A stretch of 20,167 nucleotides of DNA from BM509 sp036396915 (GCA_036396915.1 DASWJX010000353.1:1-20167), one strand, 5' to 3'. Counted from the stretch's first letter, positions 7,396-15,454 are shown. Notes: generated by a model from the letters alone, not told the origin. Made by a program: numbers and translations.

Positions 7396-8465
7396 GCGGA
7401 GGGCTCCTGATGGCTCATCTGCGCGGCCTGCCGGTTGGTGATCAGCGCCTCGATCACCTCATCCACGTCCCCCTGCATGATCGCATCCAGCTTGTACAGC
7501 GTCAGGCCAATACGATGATCGGTGCAGCGGCCCTGCGGGAAGTTATAGGTCCGGATCCGTTCACTGCGGTCGCCGCTGCCGACCTGGGTTTTGCGCTCGG
7601 CAGCCGTCTCGGCCTGCTGCGCGGCGAGCATCTGATCATAAATCCGCGACTTGAGAACTTTCAGCGCCTTGGCTTTATTCTTGTGCTGTGACGACTCATC
7701 CTGACAGGCAACCACCACGCCGGTCGGGATATGGGTCAGACGCACCGCCGATTCGGTCTTGTTGACGTGCTGACCGCCGGCGCCGGAGGCGCGATAAAGA
7801 TCGATGCGCAGATCGGCGGTGTTGATTGCGATATCCACATCCTCCGCTTCGGGGAGCACGGCCACGGTACAGGCGGAGGTGTGGATCCGCCCCTGGGTTT
7901 CGGTATCGGGAACCCGCTGCACGCGGTGGGTGCCGCTCTCAAACTTGAGCCGGGAATAGACCCGCTCCCCGCTGATCAGCGCCACCACTTCCTTGAAGCC
8001 GCCGCCGTCGGTGGCCGAGACGCTCATCATCTCGACCTTCCAGCGGTTGCGGTCGGCATAGCGGGAATACATGCGGAACAGATCGGCGGCAAACAGCGCC
8101 GCTTCGTCGCCGCCGGTGCCGGCGCGGATTTCGAGAATGATGTTTTTGTCGTCGTTGGGATCTTTCGGCAACAGCAGCAGCCGCAACTGCTCTTCCAGTT
8201 CGGCCCGCTGCTGTTCCAGCCCCGGCAGCTCGGCCTTGGCCAGCTCCTTCATCTCCGGATCGCTATCCTGCAGCAATTCGCGACTCCCCTCGATATCGCT
8301 GCACACCTGCTGGTAGCGGCCGTAAACCGACACCACCCCGGAGAGATCGGCATGCTCCTTGGTCAGTGCGCGGTAGCGCTTCTGGTCGGAAACCACTGCG
8401 GGATCGGAGAGCAGCCCCTCGACTTCGCGAAAACGATCAACGACATCTTCGAGATTATGAAACAT
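7392..8465 (-). CDS. prfA: Peptide chain release factor 1
   Basis: A 357-residue class I release factor recognising UAA and UAG. The GGQ peptidyl-hydrolysis motif is at 230-232 within RASGAGGQHVNKTESAV, and the RF1-type codon-recognition tripeptide is Pro-Asp-Thr at 186-188 (RVQRVPDTETQGRIHTS), fitting P-x-T and distinguishing it from RF2, which has SPF. The RAGTGGDEA segment at 114-122 is also characteristic. No programmed frameshift is present or expected in RF1. The ribosome binding site is weak. The gene overlaps prmC by 4 nt and follows thyX after 21 nt. Confidence 0.97.
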   Translation of the reverse strand: MFHNLEDVVDRFREVEGLLSDPAVVSDQKRYRALTKEHADLSGVVSVYGRYQQVCSDIEGSRELLQDSDPEMKELAKAELPGLEQQRAELEEQLRLLLLPKDPNDDKNIILEIRAGTGGDEAALFAADLFRMYSRYADRNRWKVEMMSVSATDGGGFKEVVALISGERVYSRLKFESGTHRVQRVPDTETQGRIHTSACTVAVLPEAEDVDIAINTADLRIDLYRASGAGGQHVNKTESAVRLTHIPTGVVVACQDESSQHKNKAKALKVLKSRIYDQMLAAQQAETAAERKTQVGSGDRSERIRTYNFPQGRCTDHRIGLTLYKLDAIMQGDVDEVIEALITNRQAAQMSHQEPSA

Positions 8466-8486
8466 AACTGGCGTAAACTTTCCGTT

Positions 8487-9173
8487 TCAAAGGGACAGGA
8501 ATTCCTGCCGCACCTCGGCGGCCTGCCCGCAACTCATCTTCCCTTCCGGACAGGCGCCGCGGACGCAGCCGGGGCCGGCCTTGGCGAACAGGGTCGGGGC
8601 CAGCGGCCGGACCAGCGCCAGCATGCGTTTGGCCAGTTCCTGAATTTCCCACTGGGCGCGACGACAACAGCGCAAAGAGAAAAAATGCAGCAGTTCCCGG
8701 CCGTTCATGGTCACGACAAGTTTGGTGGTCGCCGCATTGGGCAGCACGAAACGCGCATCTTCGGCGGGAATGCCGGCCTCCAGCAGTTCAGCGTAAAACG
8801 TGTGAATCCGGTCGAGCAGAGCCTGGTAGCGCTCCTGTAGTTGCGGCTGGGCGGCGATGGTTTCCGGGGTGACCGCGGCAAACCGCTGGCGATGCGACAC
8901 ATAGCGTTGACTCTGCTGGGAATAGGAGGCCAGCCGATGCCGGACCAGCTGGTGGGAACAGGCCCGGCTGATCCCTTCGACACCGAAGGAAAAGCTGACA
9001 TGCTCAAGCACCGACAGATGACCGAGCGAGGTGATTTTTTCCAGAAACGCCTGCCGTTCGCCGCGACTCTTCTCCAGCAGCTCGCCGATCGACGCGTCGG
9101 AATAACAGAGCCGGGCCGCCGCGGCGACCACCTGCTCCGGTTCGGGCGTATAGGTCAACAGTTCGACATTCAT
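8487..9173 (-). CDS. thyX: FAD-dependent thymidylate synthase ThyX
   Basis: A 228-residue flavin-dependent enzyme making dTMP from dUMP using methylene-THF and NADPH, the alternative to ThyA. The ThyX motif is complete: RHRLASYSQQSQR at 78-90, with the preceding FSFGVEGISRACSHQLVRH helix. The C-terminal LRCCRRAQWEIQELA region is also typical. An unusual cysteine-rich tail (GCVRGACPEGKMSCGQ) follows; similar tails occur in other members, so I read it as normal variation. The start is the ATG at 9171-9173 with AAGGTGA upstream. It sits 21 nt upstream of prfA, and no thyA is visible in the window. Confidence 0.96.
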   Translation of the reverse strand: MNVELLTYTPEPEQVVAAAARLCYSDASIGELLEKSRGERQAFLEKITSLGHLSVLEHVSFSFGVEGISRACSHQLVRHRLASYSQQSQRYVSHRQRFAAVTPETIAAQPQLQERYQALLDRIHTFYAELLEAGIPAEDARFVLPNAATTKLVVTMNGRELLHFFSLRCCRRAQWEIQELAKRMLALVRPLAPTLFAKAGPGCVRGACPEGKMSCGQAAEVRQEFLSL

Positions 9174-9312
9174 GAAGTCTCACCTTTTTGAAAACAACCG
9201 TCTGCCGCCGATTCTGCCACAAAGGGCTGCACAGACAAAGCAAATCCGCACCGGGAAACCATCCGGCACGGAGACCCCGCAGCAGCCGAGCGCCGCCGGC
9301 GCGACAGCGGAG

Positions 9313-9343
9313 AAAAAAAAAGGCGGCCCCTGTCGGGCCGCCT
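9313..9343 (-). terminator. Intrinsic terminator downstream of rpmE
   Basis: On the minus strand the stem GGCGGCCC / GGGCCGCC with a short loop is followed by a run of nine T residues. It begins about 13 nt after the rpmE stop codon, so rpmE ends its own transcript and thyX probably has a separate promoter in the 140-bp gap that follows. Confidence 0.88.
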
Positions 9344-9356
9344 CGTCTGTTTCGGG

Positions 9357-9560
9357 TTACTTCTGCCCGTACTTGCGACGAAAGCGTTCGATCCGACCGG
9401 CGGTATCGATCAGCTTCTGCTTGCCGGTATAAAAGGGGTGGCAAGCCGAACAGATCTCCGTATGGATCTCTTGTCCCAGCGTTGAGCGGGTCTCAAAGGT
9501 GTTGCCGCAATCACAACGAACGGTTACGGCTTCATACTTGGGGTGGATTCCTTCTCTCAT
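9357..9560 (-). CDS. rpmE: 50S ribosomal protein L31 (zinc-binding form)
   Basis: A 67-residue ribosomal protein of the large subunit. It begins MREGIHPKYEAVTVRCDCGN and contains the four zinc-ligand cysteines 16, 18, 37 and 40 (CDC ... CSAC) followed by HPFYTGKQKLIDTAGRIERF, the classic L31 core. The retained cysteines mark the Zn-dependent C+ form rather than the zinc-independent paralogue YkgM. The start is the ATG at 9558-9560 with AAGGAGA upstream. It lies between rho and thyX, and a strong terminator follows the stop. Confidence 0.97.
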   Translation of the reverse strand: MREGIHPKYEAVTVRCDCGNTFETRSTLGQEIHTEICSACHPFYTGKQKLIDTAGRIERFRRKYGQK

Positions 9561-9709
9561 GGCGTTTCTCCTTGTCGGCCTGGCGTGTACAGACCATGAA
9601 GTCATATCTTTGTCAAACAAACCGGTTAAATAACACTTTCTCCCGGTTGCAGGCAAGCTTTTTCGGCCGGCACGGCTGCGGCAGGAACGGAGCGGTCGCT
9701 CTGCCGCTC

Positions 9710-10957
9710 TCAGCGATTCATCGAGTCGAGAAAATCCTGGTTGGTCTTGGTCTCCATCAACTTGTCGAGCATGAATTCCATGCCGTCGACGACGTTCATG
9801 CTCGACAAGACCTTGCGCAACAGCCAGATGCGCTGCAGGTTGTCGCTCTCGATCAGCAGATCCTCTTTGCGGGTGCCGGAACGGTTGATATCCATGGCCG
9901 GGAAGGTCCGCTTGTCGGCCAGCCGCCGGTCGAGATGCAGCTCCATGTTGCCGGTCCCCTTGAACTCCTCAAAGATCACCTCGTCCATCTTGCTGCCGGT
10001 ATCGATCAGGGCGGTGGCGATGATGGTCAGGCTGCCGCCCTCCTCGATATTGCGCGCGGCGCCGAAGAACCGTTTCGGCTTGTGCAGGGCATGGGCGTCG
10101 ACCCCGCCGGAGAGAATCTTGCCGCTTGACGGAATGATGGTGTTGTAGGCGCGGGCCAGGCGGGTGATCGAATCGAGCAGAATAACCACATCCCGCTTGT
10201 GCTCGACCAGCCGCCGGGCCTTCTCGATCACCATCTCGGCAACCTGCACGTGGCGGTTGGCCGGCTCGTCGAAGGTCGAGGAGATGACTTCGCCGTTGAC
10301 GTTGCGCTGCATGTCGGTGACTTCCTCGGGGCGCTCATCGATCAACAGCACGATCAGGTAGACCTCGGGATGATTGGCCGAAATCGAGTTGGCAATATTC
10401 TGCAGCAGCACGGTCTTGCCGGTGCGCGGCGGAGCAACGATCAGTCCCCGCTGCCCCTTGCCGATCGGCGCCACCAGATCCATGATCCGGGTCGCCTGGT
10501 TGTCCGGGGTGGTCTCCAGCACCAGCCGCTCTTCAGGATAGAGCGGCGTCAGGTTGTCGAAGAAGGTCTTCTCCCGCATCTTGGCGGGATCCTCGAAGTT
10601 GACCTCCGCAACCTTGAGCAAGGCAAAGTAGCGCTCCCCTTCCTTGGGCGGTCGGATCTGACCCGCCACCGTGTCGCCGGTGCGCAGGGCAAAGCGCCGG
10701 ATCTGCGATGGCGAGATATAGATATCGTCGGGACCCGGCAGGTAGTTGGCATCCGGAGCCCGCAGAAAACCGAAGCCGTCCGGCAAAATCTCCAGAACCC
10801 CTTCGCCGAAGATGGCCTTCTTTTTTGCCGCAGTGGCGTTCAGCATATTGAAAATCAGGTCCTGCCGGCGCTGTCCGCCGATCTCTTCCAGACCCATTTC
10901 CTTAGCCATTTCGATCAGATCGGATATTTTTTTCTTTTTCAGCTCTTTGAGATTCAT
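9710..10957 (-). CDS. rho: Transcription termination factor Rho
   Basis: A 415-residue hexameric RNA-dependent ATPase ending transcription at unstructured C-rich RNA. Domains: N-terminal helical domain (1-~47), OB-fold RNA-binding domain with the RNP1-like GFGFLR at 61-66, and the ATPase with Walker A APPRTGKT at 175-182, Walker B VVILLD at 257-262, and the Q-loop in LSGGVDAHAL around 282-291. It has no long acidic or basic insert as found in some actinobacterial Rho. The start is the ATG at 10955-10957 (MNLKELKKKKISDLIEMAKE) with GGAG about 8 nt upstream; an in-frame extension upstream is not needed. It is preceded by a long AT-rich leader that could carry autoregulation. Confidence 0.98.
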   Translation of the reverse strand: MNLKELKKKKISDLIEMAKEMGLEEIGGQRRQDLIFNMLNATAAKKKAIFGEGVLEILPDGFGFLRAPDANYLPGPDDIYISPSQIRRFALRTGDTVAGQIRPPKEGERYFALLKVAEVNFEDPAKMREKTFFDNLTPLYPEERLVLETTPDNQATRIMDLVAPIGKGQRGLIVAPPRTGKTVLLQNIANSISANHPEVYLIVLLIDERPEEVTDMQRNVNGEVISSTFDEPANRHVQVAEMVIEKARRLVEHKRDVVILLDSITRLARAYNTIIPSSGKILSGGVDAHALHKPKRFFGAARNIEEGGSLTIIATALIDTGSKMDEVIFEEFKGTGNMELHLDRRLADKRTFPAMDINRSGTRKEDLLIESDNLQRIWLLRKVLSSMNVVDGMEFMLDKLMETKTNQDFLDSMNR

Positions 10958-11356
10958 ACAGTGGTCTCCACGGCGGGGCCGGTTGAATTGCGGCAAATCT
11001 CAACAAAACGGAGCTGCCGGAACGGGGCTGGGATCATAAATATTTATTTTAAATTATTTTTTTTGAGTTTGTTTGATCGGCAAGTTTTATCAGGTCGTGA
11101 TCGAGTGTCTATGCTTTAGTTTAGCGGACTTTCCCGGGATTTGTGATCCGGACTGATCTGATCCGGTATTTAAGCGCAGACAATCGGAATAAGTTGAATA
11201 ATATCGGCATAAAAAGAGCGGATTTTTTTTGATGGAGAATGGGGCAGGACCACACCCTGCTGCTGCTTTTACCCCCTTTTCCCGCTCCGTGTCAACAGGA
11301 AAAGGGGGCACAGGCCGGTTATTTCCAGCAGGCACACCGCCGATCAGGCCCGGCGG
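10958..11356. other. Gene-free rho leader region with an AT-rich block and a hairpin
   Basis: About 400 bp between rho and the upstream lipoprotein gene without a convincing gene. Bases ~11037-11070 are strikingly A/T-rich in a GC-rich neighbourhood, a plausible promoter or upstream-element area for rho, but I could not fix a -35/-10 pair. At 11272-11308 an 11-bp inverted repeat (CCCCCTTTTCC / GGAAAAGGGGG) with a 15-nt loop lies downstream of the lipoprotein stop codon. It has no U-tract on the minus strand, so its role as a terminator is uncertain. Confidence 0.5.
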
Positions 11357-12154
11357 TTACCGTCCCAGCGATGTCAGCAGGCTCGGGCTGAGCCCGGCCA
11401 CCAGCTGGTCGATCAGACTGCGGTAGGCCGGAGCCATCCGCGGCGGCTGATCGGGTTTCTGCTCGACGGTCAGCGCCCGCTCAAGCCCGCCGAGGCTAAT
11501 CTCCTTCAAGGTCACCAGGTCGGTCTTGTTATGGTAGGCCTCGTCGAAGTCGGGATACTGCAGGGCCAGCAGCGGATAGGCCTTTTCGCCGGTCATCTCC
11601 CACAAAACCCTGCCCCGGGCATCGATAACCATTGCCGTCGCCATGATATCGTTATAGGTCGTGGTCAGGGTTTCCAGCTGGTTGCGGGATCTGCGCGTTT
11701 CCTCATGCTCGACCCCGGCCAGAACCACCACCAGCAGGGCATCAACCACCTTCTGCTCGATCAACTGTTGCGCCGCGTCCGCGGCAAAGCGATAGCCGCC
11801 GGGCAGGCCGCTCTTTTCAAGCGCGGGCAAAGGCCCGACGATCAGCTGCCGGCGCAGCTTGCGGGGATCCTCCCCGACGTAACGGACATCAAAGTAGCCC
11901 TTTTTCTGCCTGAGCTCTTCAATCGACGCCTCGACCTTGCCGACCGCCGTGCGGCGCAGCAGGGAAACGATGCCATCCCGTTGCGCATGCCTGATCGGCG
12001 ACTGCTCATCGACGATGATCGGCAGAACGCCGAGCGTCTTGACCTGCGAACGATACTCATCCCTGGAGACCTTAAAAACGCCGCCGCCGCAACCGGCCAG
12101 CAACAATCCGCTCAGCAAAACGGTAACCAGAGGCAGAACCATGCTTTTTGCCAT
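11357..12154 (-). CDS. Predicted lipoprotein of unknown function
   Basis: A 265-residue protein with a type II signal peptide: MAKSMVLPLV, a hydrophobic stretch, and the lipobox LLAGC with Cys22, so it is probably lipidated and anchored in an envelope membrane. After that comes KTLGVLPIIVDEQSP, alternating strands such as VDALLVVVLAGVEHEE and TAMVIDARGRVLWEMTGEKA, and a C-terminal helical part. The 'V.VLP' first strand and 'D...VLW' later strand resemble the general plan of CsgG/GNA1162-like envelope lipoproteins, but this is only a pattern impression. The start chosen is the ATG at 12152-12154, with AGGA 11 nt upstream. It follows gluQ after 43 nt, so it is probably co-transcribed with it. 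Confidence 0.8.
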   Translation of the reverse strand: MAKSMVLPLVTVLLSGLLLAGCGGGVFKVSRDEYRSQVKTLGVLPIIVDEQSPIRHAQRDGIVSLLRRTAVGKVEASIEELRQKKGYFDVRYVGEDPRKLRRQLIVGPLPALEKSGLPGGYRFAADAAQQLIEQKVVDALLVVVLAGVEHEETRRSRNQLETLTTTYNDIMATAMVIDARGRVLWEMTGEKAYPLLALQYPDFDEAYHNKTDLVTLKEISLGGLERALTVEQKPDQPPRMAPAYRSLIDQLVAGLSPSLLTSLGR

Positions 12155-12197
12155 AAGATAAAATTCCTTTCCGTCAGAAGTTGTTGCGGGCAGCACT

Positions 12198-13127
12198 CTA
12201 GAAGCGCGCCGCCGGCGTCACGACCCGATGCTCGGTCGGTATCCGTTCGGGCTGAAAACAGGTGATCCCCCAGTTCAGCAGTTCAGCAGCCGCGCAGCCC
12301 AGCAGCTCCCGCGGGGGCTGCTGGCCGAGAAAAGCGAGCGCCCGCCAGATTTCCGCCGAGCCGTTGCGCTTGTCGATTACGGCAGCCGGCCCGTGCCGTT
12401 TGCTGATCTTGTCACCGTCGGTGGCCAGGGCCAGCGGCAGATGATAATAGTGCGGCGGGGTTGCCCCCAGACAGCTGTAAAGATAAACCTGGCGCGGGGT
12501 TGAAGAGAGCAGGTCGGCGCCGCGCACCACCTGGGTCACGCCGCTGTCGATATCATCCACCACCACCGCCAGCTGATAAGCAAACAGTCCGTCGGCGCGG
12601 CGCAGGACAAAATCCCCCACCGCGGTCAGCAGATGCTGCTCCTGCGGCCCGTAGACCGCATCGCTGAAACAGACCGTCCGGCCCGGGACCCTGAGACGCA
12701 CGGCCCGTTGCGACCGGGAGCCGCCGCGGCCGTTGCGGCAGGTTCCGGGATAGACCGGCCCCTCCTCGCCGGCATGGGGGGCACTGGCCGCTATCTCCTT
12801 GCGGGAACAGCTGCAGTCGAACAGCAGATGGCGCGCGCGGAGCCGGTCAAGCACCTGGCGGTACCGCGCGAACCGTCGACTCTGGTAAACGACCTCGCCG
12901 TCCCAGCGGAAGCCGAGTTGCTCCAGCAGGGTCAGGATGGCATCCGCCGCGCCGGGAACGACACGCGGCGCATCCAGGTCTTCGATCCGCACCAACCAGC
13001 GGCCGCCGGCCTGCCGCGCCAGCAGATAACTGCCCACCGCGGCGACCAGGGAACCGAAATGAAGGGGACCCGTAGGGCTCGGCGCAAAACGGCCGACCGT
13101 TTTTTTTGCAGCGACTGGCTGAATCAT
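12198..13127 (-). CDS. gluQ: Glutamyl-Q tRNA(Asp) synthetase
   Basis: A 309-residue truncated glutamyl-tRNA synthetase paralogue that attaches glutamate to the queuosine of tRNA(Asp). It has the GluRS catalytic fold only: GRFAPSPTGPLHFGSLVAA at 12-30 with the HIGH-like PLHFG, the RIEDLDAPR substrate segment, zinc ligands Cys105, Cys107, Tyr126 and Cys130 (CSC ... YPGTC), and the KMSKS equivalent KISKR at 240-244. The anticodon-binding domains are absent, which separates it from real GluRS (~470 residues). The start chosen is the ATG at 13125-13127; an upstream extension to 13199 is hydrophobic and lacks family similarity. The ribosome binding site is weak. Confidence 0.93.
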   Translation of the reverse strand: MIQPVAAKKTVGRFAPSPTGPLHFGSLVAAVGSYLLARQAGGRWLVRIEDLDAPRVVPGAADAILTLLEQLGFRWDGEVVYQSRRFARYRQVLDRLRARHLLFDCSCSRKEIAASAPHAGEEGPVYPGTCRNGRGGSRSQRAVRLRVPGRTVCFSDAVYGPQEQHLLTAVGDFVLRRADGLFAYQLAVVVDDIDSGVTQVVRGADLLSSTPRQVYLYSCLGATPPHYYHLPLALATDGDKISKRHGPAAVIDKRNGSAEIWRALAFLGQQPPRELLGCAAAELLNWGITCFQPERIPTEHRVVTPAARF

Positions 13128-13184
13128 CCATTTTCCGTCATAAACCAACAAAGCGATTGCCGCAACAGCGATGATGCCCCCCTC

Positions 13185-13250
13185 GCGAAAACCTGTCAAG
13201 CAGGATGCTTTCGCAAAAAATTGAAGAGGATGGCGACGCCATCAAGCATC
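13185..13250. other. Two mutually exclusive dyads upstream of gluQ
   Basis: Hairpin A pairs GCGAAA (13185-13190) with TTTCGC (13209-13214), with an inner CCTG/CAGG stem. Hairpin B pairs GATGCTT (13204-13210) with AAGCATC (13244-13250), enclosing a GATGGC-GAC-GCCATC stem. They share bases 13204-13214 and cannot form together. In the minus-strand transcript they would lie in the gluQ leader. A switching function is inference only. Confidence 0.4.
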
Positions 13251-13282
13251 CCGTATTTGTTGCCGTCGGAACGGGCAAACGG

Positions 13283-13311
13283 TTGACATTTCCGGCGGCG
13301 CCATGTATTGA
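13283..13311 (+). promoter_or_regulatory. Sigma-70-type promoter of the Rrf2 regulator gene
   Basis: A perfect -35 TTGACA (13283-13288), a 17-bp spacer and TATTGA (13306-13311) as -10. Transcription would begin near 13318, leaving a leader of about 27 nt with AAGGAGGT at 13332-13339. Rrf2 proteins usually bind dyads near the -10 of their own promoter, so autoregulation is plausible. Confidence 0.7.
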
Positions 13312-13344
13312 TAACTCGAAAAGTCACGTATAAGGAGGTCAGCC

Positions 13345-13761
13345 TTGGTCATCACCCGCGCAACGGAATACGCAATCCGTACCATCATCTACCTGGCGAA
13401 ACATCCCAAAGGGGAGATTGTCCTGAAAAAGGATATCTGCCGCACCCAGGACGTTACCCCGGCGTTTTTGACCAAAATCCTCCAGCCGTTGATCAAGGCC
13501 GGCATCGTCAGTTCGCAACGTGGCGTCGGCGGCGGCTTTCTGCTCAACAAGGGGGCCGAGGCCATCACCCTGCTCGACATTCTCGAAGCCGAAGAGGGTC
13601 CGCTGAGCCTCAACCACTGCCTGACGGAAAAAGGGCTCTGTCAGCGCGAAGTCCTCTGTTCGGCCCACCGGGTCTGGTCAGAGGCGCAGCAGAGCATGGT
13701 CGACGTCCTGCAGCGCCATAACGTCGCGGAACTGATCCGCCAGGAACAGGAGCAGCGCTGA
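13345..13761 (+). CDS. Rrf2-family transcriptional regulator with candidate Fe-S cysteines
   Basis: A 138-residue winged-helix regulator. It begins MVITRATEYAIRTIIYLAKH, the canonical Rrf2 N-terminus, with the recognition region LTKILQPLIKAGIVSSQRGV and the wing GGGFLL. Three cysteines, 92, 99 and 105, lie in HCLTEKGLCQREVLC, where IscR and NsrR bind an Fe-S cluster; the spacing here is C-x6-C-x5-C rather than the more usual C-x5-C-x5-C. It therefore may sense iron-sulfur status, nitric oxide or redox state, but the target genes are not evident. The start codon is TTG at 13345-13347, placed by the strong AAGGAGGT six nt upstream. It is monocistronic: its own promoter in front, a terminator directly behind. 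Confidence 0.9.
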   Translation: MVITRATEYAIRTIIYLAKHPKGEIVLKKDICRTQDVTPAFLTKILQPLIKAGIVSSQRGVGGGFLLNKGAEAITLLDILEAEEGPLSLNHCLTEKGLCQREVLCSAHRVWSEAQQSMVDVLQRHNVAELIRQEQEQR

Positions 13762-13787
13762 AAACGCCCGAGCCGCTCAAAAACCGC

Positions 13788-13826
13788 AAAAAGCCGCCCG
13801 CCGATTTAATCGGCGGGCGGCTTTTT
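13788..13826. terminator. Strong bidirectional intrinsic terminator
   Basis: A perfect stem AAAAAGCCGCCCGCCGAT / ATCGGCGGGCGGCTTTTT with a 3-nt loop. The A and T runs on both flanks allow it to act for the Rrf2 gene (+) and for amt transcripts arriving from the right (-). Confidence 0.93.
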
Positions 13827-13893
13827 GTTGAACCTCTGCTCCCTGCGCAAAAAATACCCTGGAGACCAGGAGGGCGGGTCGTCCAGGGCGAAT

Positions 13894-13916
13894 CGGAAGG
13901 CTGCCACAGCCTTCCG
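13894..13916. other. Perfect 10-bp dyad between the Rrf2 terminator and amt
   Basis: CGGAAGGCTG and CAGCCTTCCG are separated by 3 nt. There is no T-tract on either side, so it is not an obvious terminator; it could stabilise the amt mRNA 3' end. The rest of 13827-13987 shows no gene. Confidence 0.4.
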
Positions 13917-13987
13917 GAATCTTCCTTTATACCTACCCTTATAGTACAACCCCATCCCGACGCCGTCAAACGGCGGAACCGGTTTTT

Positions 13988-15202
13988 TTACCTGACGTTC
14001 TCTTCGGGGTAGGCATGAATCTGATGGATGCTGAGATCGGGACCGGCAAACTCATCCTCCTCGCTCAGCCGGAAACCGGAAACCTTGTCGATCACAAAAT
14101 AAACGACAAAACCGGTGATCAGCGCATAGCCGACGGCCAGCAAACTTCCCACCAGCTGGGACAGAAAACTGACCCCCCCCATGCCACCCAGGGCCGTACT
14201 GCCGAAGATACCGGCGGAGATTCCGCCCCAGGTCCCGATCACGCCATGCAACGGCCAGACGCCGAGCACATCATCGATCTTCAGCTTTTCCTGCTCGATC
14301 CGAAAACCGTAGACAAAAATCAGGGAACCGAGACCGCCGACAAAAAACGCCCCGACGGGATGAACCAGATCGGAACCGGCGCAGATGGCGATCAGCCCGG
14401 CCAGGGCGCCGTTGTGAACAAAACCGGGGTCGTTCTTGCCGGCAACCAGGGCGAACAGCACGCCGCCGACCATGGCCAGCAGCGAATTGGCCGCCACCAG
14501 CCCGGAAATCCCTTCCAGCTTCTGGGCGCTCATGACGTTGAAGCCGAACCAGCCGATCGCCAGAATCCAGCTGCCCAGCGCCAGAAAAGGGATATTGCTG
14601 ACCGGGATCGCATGGCTCTTGCCGCGCACGTACCGCCCCATCCGCGGGCCGAGGATCAATACCGCGGGCAGCGCCAGCCAGCCGCCGATGGAATGCACCA
14701 CGACACTCCCGGCAAAATCATGGAACGGCGCGCCGAAGTTCGACTCGAAGAAACCCTGCAGCACGGCGCTGTTCCGGCCCCAGATCAGGGACTCGAAAAG
14801 CGGATAGGAGATGCCGACAAAAATGGCACCGGCGACCACCTGGGGCCAGAATTTGGCGCGTTCAGCGATCCCGCCGGAAATAATCGCGGGGATACAGGCG
14901 GCAAAACAGAGCAGAAAGAAGAAATGAACCAGATCGTAACCCTGATTGTCGCCCAGCAATTCCGCGGCAGGGAGCAGAAAATGGACACCGTAGGCGATCG
15001 GGTAACCGATCAGAAAATAGACGACGGTCGACACCGACCAGTCGGAAAGAATTTTGACAAAGGCATTAACCTGGCTTTTCTTGCGAACCGAGCCGACCTC
15101 CAGAAAAGCGAAACCGGCATGCATGGCGAAAACCATAACCGCCCCGAGCAGCAGAAACAGCACATCACCGCCACGTTGCAGGGCAACGATCGATACTTCC
15201 AT
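13988..15202 (-). CDS. amt: Ammonium transporter (Amt/MEP/Rh family)
   Basis: A 404-residue multi-pass inner membrane channel for ammonium/ammonia. About 11 hydrophobic segments run from GGDVLFLLLGAVMVFAMHAG to the ALITGFVVYFVIDKV helix. The pore twin-histidines are present: His170 in HDFAGSVVVH and His319 in LGVWPLHGVIG, matching E. coli AmtB His168/His318. FAFLEVGSVR and CFAACIPAIISGGIAER are further family signatures. The start is the ATG at 15200-15202 with GGAGGT 8 nt upstream. It lacks the extra N-terminal signal peptide of E. coli AmtB. No glnK/glnB gene adjoins it, unlike the common glnK-amtB pairing. A sigma-54-like promoter lies upstream, which fits nitrogen control. Confidence 0.96.
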   Translation of the reverse strand: MEVSIVALQRGGDVLFLLLGAVMVFAMHAGFAFLEVGSVRKKSQVNAFVKILSDWSVSTVVYFLIGYPIAYGVHFLLPAAELLGDNQGYDLVHFFFLLCFAACIPAIISGGIAERAKFWPQVVAGAIFVGISYPLFESLIWGRNSAVLQGFFESNFGAPFHDFAGSVVVHSIGGWLALPAVLILGPRMGRYVRGKSHAIPVSNIPFLALGSWILAIGWFGFNVMSAQKLEGISGLVAANSLLAMVGGVLFALVAGKNDPGFVHNGALAGLIAICAGSDLVHPVGAFFVGGLGSLIFVYGFRIEQEKLKIDDVLGVWPLHGVIGTWGGISAGIFGSTALGGMGGVSFLSQLVGSLLAVGYALITGFVVYFVIDKVSGFRLSEEDEFAGPDLSIHQIHAYPEENVR

Positions 15203-15275
15203 GACGAAAGACCTCCTTGTCTATCTGTTTTGGTACGCTGCCGACCACAGTGTCGGAACCGATCCCGGGGCTCTT

Positions 15276-15290
15276 TCAATTCTCGTGCCT
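15276..15290 (-). promoter_or_regulatory. Candidate sigma-54 promoter of amt
   Basis: Read on the minus strand: AGGCACGAGAATTGA. The -24 GG (15288-15289), GGCACG core, ten-base spacing and TTG of the -12 element match the RpoN consensus (GGCACG-N4-TTGC) except that the final C is A. Transcription would start near 15264, about 60 nt before the amt ATG. RpoN control of amt is well known in other bacteria. Confidence 0.5.
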
Positions 15291-15454
15291 CACCGAAAAA
15301 GAGCGGTAAACAGGCTGTCCTTACGCCCGCCCCGTTCAAAAACTGCGCGTTCTTTGCCCACCGCTGCCCAATATTCAGGCAATCGCCCGAAAAAATGCGG
15401 GCGCGGGCGAACCGGCAAGCGGAATTTATTCGTCAACCCGTACGCATCTGACAA

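Noticed and set aside
8911..8950. ThyX motif apparently lacking the Asn of RHRxxSxNxxS
   Set aside because: Ser at this place also occurs in characterised ThyX proteins (mycobacterial type RHR..SYSQ.SQR), so it is normal.
9680..9709. Imperfect dyad just after the rho stop codon as a terminator
   Set aside because: The arms GCGGCA/TGCCGC enclose an asymmetric bulge and no T-tract follows; support is too weak.
14015..15451. Long + strand open frame (478 codons) opposite amt
   Set aside because: Amt on the minus strand is complete with twin histidines and a good RBS; the opposite frame reads as low-complexity Gln/Asp/Gly-rich sequence.
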